Notes under the pieces: generated by a model | Told to the model about the DNA's origin: nothing | Seen by the model: only the letters and a program-made list of their open reading frames with translations | The model's database searches: none | NCBI GenBank assembly: GCA_910578755.1 | Contig: CAJTSZ010000033.1 | Coordinates: forward strand, 1 to 18,703 | DNA from: an uncultured Oscillospiraceae bacterium | Lineage (GTDB): Bacteria; Bacillota; Clostridia; Oscillospirales; Ruminococcaceae | DNA: 18,703 nt | Direction: 5' to 3' | Program-made: the position numbers and the translations under genes | Part shown: positions 14,440 through 18,703 of the stretch, piece after piece | Numbering within the stretch: position 1 is the first letter of the stretch | How the letters are laid out: each line of letters starts with the position of its first letter

Positions 14440-16908
14440 CTACATAATGCCGCTGAAATTCATATCTACTGTAACAGTGACGTTTTTATAGGCCTTTTCC
14501 CCATTGAACCAGGCCAGCAGCTCCCACAGCAGCTGGCTTACCCTTGGGCCCTGGCGGCACTTAATTACCAGCTTATACCGGTGCTTGCCCGCTATTTTTT
14601 CCACCGCCGGCTCGCAGGGCTTTAAAATACGCAGGGGCAGGTCGCCGTACTGGGCGGCGGCCCGGCTGGTCAGTGCTGCGGCAAAGGCTTCGGCCCCCCG
14701 GCGCACCTGGGACTGGTTTTCCCCGGTGAAGCCCACCAAACACAGGTTGCAGTAGGGCGGGTAAAGCCCTAGCTTGCGCCCAGCAATTTCCGTTTCGTAA
14801 AAGCTGTCGTAATCCTGGCGGGCGGCCTGCTCTATTACATACTGGTTGGGGTTTGCCGTTTGGATGTAGGCCCGGCCCGGCAAATCCCCCCTGCCGCACC
14901 GGCCCACCACCTGGGTAAGGAGGCTAAAGGTGTTTTCATAACTGCGGAAGTCCTGGGTATACAGGGACTGGTCCGCATTGATTACGCCCACCAAGGTGAC
15001 ATTGGGGAAGTTGTGGCCCTTGGCTACCATTTGGGTGCCCACCATAATATCATATTCCCCGGCAGCAAAGGCGGCGAACTTTTTTTCGTGGGCAAAGCGG
15101 GAAAGGGTGGTATCCGCATCCATACGCAGGACGCGGGCCCTTGGGAAGGCGCAGGCAAGCTGCTCCTCTATTTTTTGGGTACCTGCCCCGGCATAACGCA
15201 TAAGCTGGCTGCCGCAGGCTTTGCACTTTTCCACCAAAGTTTGGGAATAACCGCAGTAGTGGCACATAAGCCTGCCATTGTCGCTGTGGTAATTTAGGGC
15301 CACAGCGCAGTTGGGGCAGGTAGCTACCTCCCCGCAGCTGGAACACTTTACAATGGTGTTGTAGCCCCGGCGGTTTATAAGCAGAATAGTTTGCTCGCCC
15401 TGGTCCAGGTTTTTTTGTATTTCCCTGGCCAGCTGGGGGCTAAATACGGCGCCGTACTGCTCCGACATATCCACAATAGTGACTGCCGGCAGCAGGCGGC
15501 CCTGGTACCGTTCCTTTAAGGCCACCATGTGGTATTTGCCCCTGCGGGCATAATAAAAGCTTTCCACACTTGGCGTAGCCGAAGCCAGCAGCAGCAGGGC
15601 ATTGTGGTACCTGCACCGGTATTTTGCCACATCCCGGGCGTGGAACTTTGGCGTCTGTTCCGATTTATAGGATTGCTCCTGCTCCTCGTCCATAACGACC
15701 ATGCCAATATTTTTAAGGGGGGCAAAAACGGCGGAACGGGTGCCGATGACCACCTTGGCGCCCCCTTGGGCAATGCGGCGGTATTCGTCCGCCCGCTCCC
15801 CCAGGGTAAGGCCGCTGTGAAGGACCGCTACCTCCCTGCCAAATTTTTTTTGGAACACCTCTACAGTTTGTGGGGTAAGGGAAATTTCCGGCACCATAAT
15901 AATAACGCTTTTCCCTTGGGCCAAGGTTTGCTGGATAAGCCGGAGGAACACCTGGGTTTTCCCGCTGCCTGTAACGCCGTAGAGCAGGGCTGTTTGGGCC
16001 GTGCCCTGTGCCATTACCTGGGACAAGGCTTCCGCCGCCGCTGCTTGGCCCGGGGTAAGGGCCACAGGGGAAGGGTCCACCTCTATGGTTTTATTTTCAT
16101 AGGGGTTGCGCAGCAGCTGGCGGCCAAACAGCTCCACAACGCCGTGTTTTTCCAGGGTATGCACCACACCAGGGGTGACGCTGCAAAAATAACTGAGTTC
16201 CTTAACCGAGGCACAGCCCACCTGCCGAAGCAGTTCCACCACCGCCTTTTGTTTTTGGGTGGCCTTGGGCAAAGGCTGGTTTTCATCCTCGTAGGGGGGG
16301 CACAGCCGCGCCATAATCATTTTGCTGTCCGCAACCTTTTGGCGTACATCCTCCGTTATTACAACGGCCCCTGATTCTATCAGCTTTGCCATATCCGGGT
16401 TATTGGCAGCAAGGCCCAAATCCCGCCGGAGAACGGCCAGGGGCACCTGCTTGCGCTTGGTACGCAGGTAGCTTACAATTTGCTCCTGCCCTGGGGGCAA
16501 TTCCTCCTGGGCTGCTTCCCTTTGGGAATGCCACTGGCGGTTTAACGAGCAGCAAAGCTGCAGGTTTACCCCCAGCCCGGAGGGGATAAGCACCTTTACC
16601 CCGTCGTAATAGGTACAAAAGCAGCTTTGCCGCAAAAATTCCAGCAGGCTCATCTGCTCCGGCCCCAGTACGGGGGCTGGGTCAATTTGGCTGACAATTT
16701 CCTTTAGGGTGTGGGGGGGCTGCTCCAAGGGCGGGGCTGCTTCCTCCAAAGCCAAAACAAGGCCCTGCCTTTTGCGGTTGCCCCCACCAAAGGGCACCAG
16801 CACCCGGCAGCCAGGGGCCAGGGTTTGCTCCATAAAAGCGGGGACAAGGTAGGTAAACTGTTTATCAAAGGCGTAGTTTGTTTTCTCTACCGCCACCTTT
16901 GCAACCAT
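14440..16908 (-). CDS. priA: Primosomal protein N', replication restart helicase PriA
   Basis: PriA binds stalled forks and reloads the replicative helicase. The 822-residue protein has the N-terminal 3'-end-binding domain (about 1-105), a winged-helix region (about 140-260), and helicase lobe 1 with Walker A GVTGSGKT (311-318). Eight zinc-binding cysteines lie at 522, 525, 531, 534, 549, 552, 562 and 565. Helicase lobe 2 (QMVAKGHNFPNV) and a C-terminal domain follow. Motif II reads DEEQ (407-410), where the family normally has DEEH. The rest is intact, so the protein is probably active. AAGGAGG lies before ATG 16908. coaBC, often found between rpoZ and priA, is missing. Confidence 0.96.
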   Translation of the reverse strand: MVAKVAVEKTNYAFDKQFTYLVPAFMEQTLAPGCRVLVPFGGGNRKRQGLVLALEEAAPPLEQPPHTLKEIVSQIDPAPVLGPEQMSLLEFLRQSCFCTYYDGVKVLIPSGLGVNLQLCCSLNRQWHSQREAAQEELPPGQEQIVSYLRTKRKQVPLAVLRRDLGLAANNPDMAKLIESGAVVITEDVRQKVADSKMIMARLCPPYEDENQPLPKATQKQKAVVELLRQVGCASVKELSYFCSVTPGVVHTLEKHGVVELFGRQLLRNPYENKTIEVDPSPVALTPGQAAAAEALSQVMAQGTAQTALLYGVTGSGKTQVFLRLIQQTLAQGKSVIIMVPEISLTPQTVEVFQKKFGREVAVLHSGLTLGERADEYRRIAQGGAKVVIGTRSAVFAPLKNIGMVVMDEEQEQSYKSEQTPKFHARDVAKYRCRYHNALLLLASATPSVESFYYARRGKYHMVALKERYQGRLLPAVTIVDMSEQYGAVFSPQLAREIQKNLDQGEQTILLINRRGYNTIVKCSSCGEVATCPNCAVALNYHSDNGRLMCHYCGYSQTLVEKCKACGSQLMRYAGAGTQKIEEQLACAFPRARVLRMDADTTLSRFAHEKKFAAFAAGEYDIMVGTQMVAKGHNFPNVTLVGVINADQSLYTQDFRSYENTFSLLTQVVGRCGRGDLPGRAYIQTANPNQYVIEQAARQDYDSFYETEIAGRKLGLYPPYCNLCLVGFTGENQSQVRRGAEAFAAALTSRAAAQYGDLPLRILKPCEPAVEKIAGKHRYKLVIKCRQGPRVSQLLWELLAWFNGEKAYKNVTVTVDMNFSGIM

Positions 16909-16959
16909 GGTTCCCCCTCCTTGCCCCGCCTTTTTTAAAGTTTTTTCGCGCTAATTTGC

Positions 16960-17197
16960 TACAAATTGTGATTTTATAATTGTTTTTTACAAATTGTTAT
17001 TACAGCATTTCCTATAAATTATAATTTTATGACTGTTTTATACAAATAGTTATTGTTCTATTTACTACGAATAGGCATTTTTTGTTTTTTTCTACGAATT
17101 GCTTTAAATTTTGCTGTAAACAGCCACCTTGTGGATATTTTCTATAAATAGCCATAAAATGGCTATTTACTATGATTAGCTGTTTTACAGCTAATCA
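16960..17197. repeat. Array of degenerate 25-28 bp AT-rich units
   Basis: On the plus strand units begin at 16960, 16988, 17013, 17041, 17066, 17093, 17143 and 17171. Spacings are 28, 25, 28, 25, 27, 50 and 28, the 50 being about two units. Each starts with a variant of TAYRAATWGYYAT (for example TACAAATTGTTAT, TATAAATAGCCAT). Several units are dyads: the one at 17145-17169 has perfect 11-bp arms around three bases, and so does 17173-17197, which overlaps the rpoZ stop. It fills nearly the whole rpoZ-priA gap. No reading frame or T-tract terminator is present. Function is unknown. Confidence 0.65.
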
Positions 17198-17406
17198 TTT
17201 ACATCCTTCATTTTTACTGTATCCTTTACCCGAACCTTGCCGGAGGCAAACTCCGCCAGGGCTAAGTTCACCGGTTTTACATCCAGGGGCATATTTTTTT
17301 CGTCGGCTTCCTCGGCAATTTCCCTAGCCTTGCGGGCAACTGCGACAACAAAAGCGTAATAGCTTTCGCCTTCTCTTAAAATTTGTGACATTGCTGGTCT
17401 TAACAC
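17191..17406 (-). CDS. rpoZ: DNA-directed RNA polymerase omega subunit
   Basis: Omega helps assemble and stabilise RNA polymerase. From GTG 17406 the protein has 71 residues, starting MLRPAMSQIL, with the family core YYAFVVAVARKAREIAEEAD and KPVNLALAEFASGKV. An in-frame ATG lies at 17412, but it is one base from the AAGGAGGA site (17413-17420). The GTG is 7 nt away, which is the right distance, and gives the family N-terminus, so I choose GTG. It follows gmk by 60 bp, the usual order. Its stop codon lies inside an 11-bp palindrome (17173-17197). Confidence 0.93.
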   Translation of the reverse strand: MLRPAMSQILREGESYYAFVVAVARKAREIAEEADEKNMPLDVKPVNLALAEFASGKVRVKDTVKMKDVND

Positions 17407-17466
17407 AAGCATTCCTCCTTGTCCATTTCCTGTTATAGCTTTCTTTTAAATAATTTGTTTTACGGT

Positions 17467-18099
17467 TTATTTCAATGGCTTTGCGCCTGGGCCAAAGCCG
17501 TATTCGCTTTTATTTTCACTCAGCCAGTTTGTTACCAAAGAACGGTTTGCCTCCACAATATGGCTAAACTGGGCTACGGCCTGGTCCAGGTTGTCGTTTA
17601 CCACAACGTACTGGTATTCCTGTACCTGTGCCATTTCTTCCTGTGCAATGGCCAGGCGTTTGTTTATGGTGGCTTCGTCCTCTGTTTGGCGGCCTATAAG
17701 CCGCTGGCGCAACTCCTCCCCGGAGGGGGGCATAATGAAAACCAGCAAAGCGCCGGGGCTTTTTTCCTTTACTTGCAGCGCCCCCTGGACATCAATTTCT
17801 AAAATAATATCCTGCCCCTGGGCCAGGGCCTGTTCTACCATATCCTTAGGCGTACCGTAAAAATTGCCGTTGTACTGGGCGTATTCCAAAATATTGCCCT
17901 GCTCCACCCGGTTTAAAAATTCCTCCTTGGTAAGGAAATAGTAATCCTTCCCGTTTTCCTCCCCTGGCCTTGGGGCCCGGGTGGTAGCGGAAACAGAGTA
18001 CCGCACGCTTTCCCTGCCTTTTACATACTCCCGCAGCATGGTGCCTTTGCCTACGCCGCTGGGACCGGAAACAACAATCAGCTGACCTTTTTTATTCAT
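17467..18099 (-). CDS. gmk: Guanylate kinase
   Basis: Gmk converts GMP and ATP to GDP and ADP. From ATG 18099 the protein has 210 residues, with P-loop GPSGVGKGT (12-20), the GMP-binding TTRAPRPGE and YYF region (about 39-55) and EIDVQGALQVK in the core. The frame is open further upstream, but that part overlaps remA in another frame and does not match the family. The ATG overlaps the end of remA by 8 nt, with the ribosome site inside the remA acidic-tail codons. This indicates coupling. Confidence 0.96.
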   Translation of the reverse strand: MNKKGQLIVVSGPSGVGKGTMLREYVKGRESVRYSVSATTRAPRPGEENGKDYYFLTKEEFLNRVEQGNILEYAQYNGNFYGTPKDMVEQALAQGQDIILEIDVQGALQVKEKSPGALLVFIMPPSGEELRQRLIGRQTEDEATINKRLAIAQEEMAQVQEYQYVVVNDNLDQAVAQFSHIVEANRSLVTNWLSENKSEYGFGPGAKPLK

Positions 18100-18358
18100 C
18101 TTCCAGCTCCTCCTCATCTTCATCCTCATCATCCAGGCGGTTGGCCACCGTTTCCGGCTGTACCGCGGAAAGAATAACGTGGTCGCTGTCCATAACAATC
18201 ACGGCACGGGTCCTTCTGCCATAGGTTGCGTCTATTAGGCTGCCCCGTTCCCGGGCTTCGGTGATGATTCGTTTAATTGGCGCGGATTCCGGGCTGACAA
18301 TGGCCACCAGCCTGCTGGCCGAAACCATATTGCCAAACCCAATGTTAATCAGCTTCAT
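18092..18358 (-). CDS. remA: Extracellular matrix regulator RemA (DUF370)
   Basis: RemA is a DNA-binding ring-forming regulator that in Bacillus activates biofilm-matrix and osmoprotection genes. The 88-residue protein is very close to B. subtilis RemA over residues 1-75: INIGFGNMVSASR, SPESAPIKRII, LIDATYGRRTRAV and SDHVILSAVQPETV. The C-terminus is an acidic tail of almost only D and E (76-88). The ATG at 18358 has AAGGGGAG 5 nt before it. The frame is open to 18415, but the extra 19 residues do not fit the family. It is cotranscribed with gmk. Confidence 0.95.
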   Translation of the reverse strand: MKLINIGFGNMVSASRLVAIVSPESAPIKRIITEARERGSLIDATYGRRTRAVIVMDSDHVILSAVQPETVANRLDDEDEDEEELEDE

Positions 18359-18411
18359 TGTGCTCCCCTTCTTGCATTTGTAATTTATTTGGTACTTGCA
18401 GGCAAAATGGT

Positions 18412-18579
18412 TCACTTGCCCCTTTTCTTTAGGCAGCGCCTTAAGGAGATTATGCTGGCGCCAAGGGCCGCCAGGTTAATGAGCAGCACCGCCAAAGCCC
18501 GCAGCGGGGTGGAACAGCTGTAATAGTTGGCCTGCAAATTTCTTTTGCTGCCGTTAAAGGTACCCCAGCTTATTTTCAT
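18412..18579 (-). CDS. Small single-pass membrane protein, unknown function
   Basis: A 55-residue frame starts at ATG 18579 behind a good AGGGGAG site 5 nt away. It ends 53 bp before remA. The N-terminal 25 residues are polar (MKISWGTFNGSKRNL...). One hydrophobic segment follows (about 26-45, LRALAVLLINLAALGASIIS), with a positively charged end RRCLKKRGK that predicts a cytoplasmic C-terminus. I do not recognise the family. Its ribosome site and GC-rich codons like those of its neighbours argue that it is real. Its place directly before remA would give the two genes common transcription. Confidence 0.55.
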   Translation of the reverse strand: MKISWGTFNGSKRNLQANYYSCSTPLRALAVLLINLAALGASIISLRRCLKKRGK

Positions 18580-18613
18580 TGTACTCCCCTGCCTTTTAAT
18601 TTCTGCTCCACCA

Positions 18614-18640
18614 GTTTTTTATTGTTTCACAATTAAAAAC
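18614..18640. repeat. Hairpin sharing a motif with 14360-14377
   Basis: GTTTTTTATTGT (18614-18625) pairs with ACAATTAAAAAC (18629-18640) at 11 of 12 positions around TTC. It includes ATTGTTTCACAA, also found at 14361-14372. It lies about 35 bp before the small membrane protein gene. On the minus strand the A/T-rich arm does not form a proper terminator. From 18641 to 18703 I see nothing clear. Confidence 0.45.
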
Positions 18641-18703
18641 CTGATGTGCTGGCAGATGCGGGCTATTCGCCCTTCCTGCCCGTTGCACAAAAAAATAGTT
18701 TCG

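Noticed and set aside
15529..16374. Plus-strand 281-codon frame
   Set aside because: It is antisense to PriA. Its composition is only that of the complement of PriA codons.
16960..17197. CRISPR array
   Set aside because: Units are degenerate and directly adjacent, without unique spacers, and no cas genes are present.
18100..18198. N-terminal extension of guanylate kinase
   Set aside because: It overlaps remA in another frame and does not match the family, and ATG 18099 has a strong ribosome site.
1..18703. tRNA or rRNA genes, insertion sequences, prophage genes
   Set aside because: I saw no cloverleaf with a TTC-type arm, no rRNA-like stretch and no transposase or integrase frame.

Overview
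The window is chromosomal DNA from an endospore-forming member of the Clostridia. The evidence is a SpoVM peptide gene and a conserved Firmicutes block running remA-gmk-rpoZ-priA-def-fmt-(yugP-like peptidase)-rsmB-rlmN-PP2C-PASTA kinase-rsgA-thiN-spoVM. I cannot place it to a family with confidence. Genes are moderately GC-rich, gaps are AT-rich, and nearly every protein gene is on the minus strand, so transcription runs from high to low coordinates.

Right to left: 18703-17191 holds a 55-residue membrane peptide gene, the RemA regulator, guanylate kinase and the RNA polymerase omega subunit. A roughly 240-bp AT-rich array of degenerate 25-28 bp units fills the rpoZ-priA gap. From 16908 to 9440 come replication restart (PriA), N-terminal processing of new proteins (deformylase and Met-tRNA formyltransferase), a membrane zinc peptidase, and the 16S/23S rRNA methyltransferases RsmB and RlmN. 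From 9446 to 4643 is the Stp/PrkC phosphatase-kinase pair that senses peptidoglycan, the ribosome-assembly GTPase RsgA, thiamine pyrophosphokinase ThiN, and a 29-codon spoVM closed by a strong terminator. rpe (between rsgA and thiN) and coaBC (between rpoZ and priA), which are usual in Bacillus, are absent.

A 230-bp gap with two large perfect palindromes separates this block from prmA-rsmE (ribosomal protein L11 and 16S rRNA methyltransferases). Next come a VanY-type D,D-carboxypeptidase with its own promoter, an orphan PilN-like membrane protein, and a small DUF896 (YnzC-like) protein.

The most interesting element is at the left end (about 200-604). It looks like an unannotated type I toxin-antitoxin module. 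A 34-residue holin-like hydrophobic peptide is encoded on the minus strand behind a very strong Shine-Dalgarno sequence that is folded into a hairpin. Facing it on the plus strand is a consensus sigma-A promoter for a short RNA of about 110 nt that is antisense to the toxin mRNA 3' end and ends at a T-rich terminator inside the toxin stop region.
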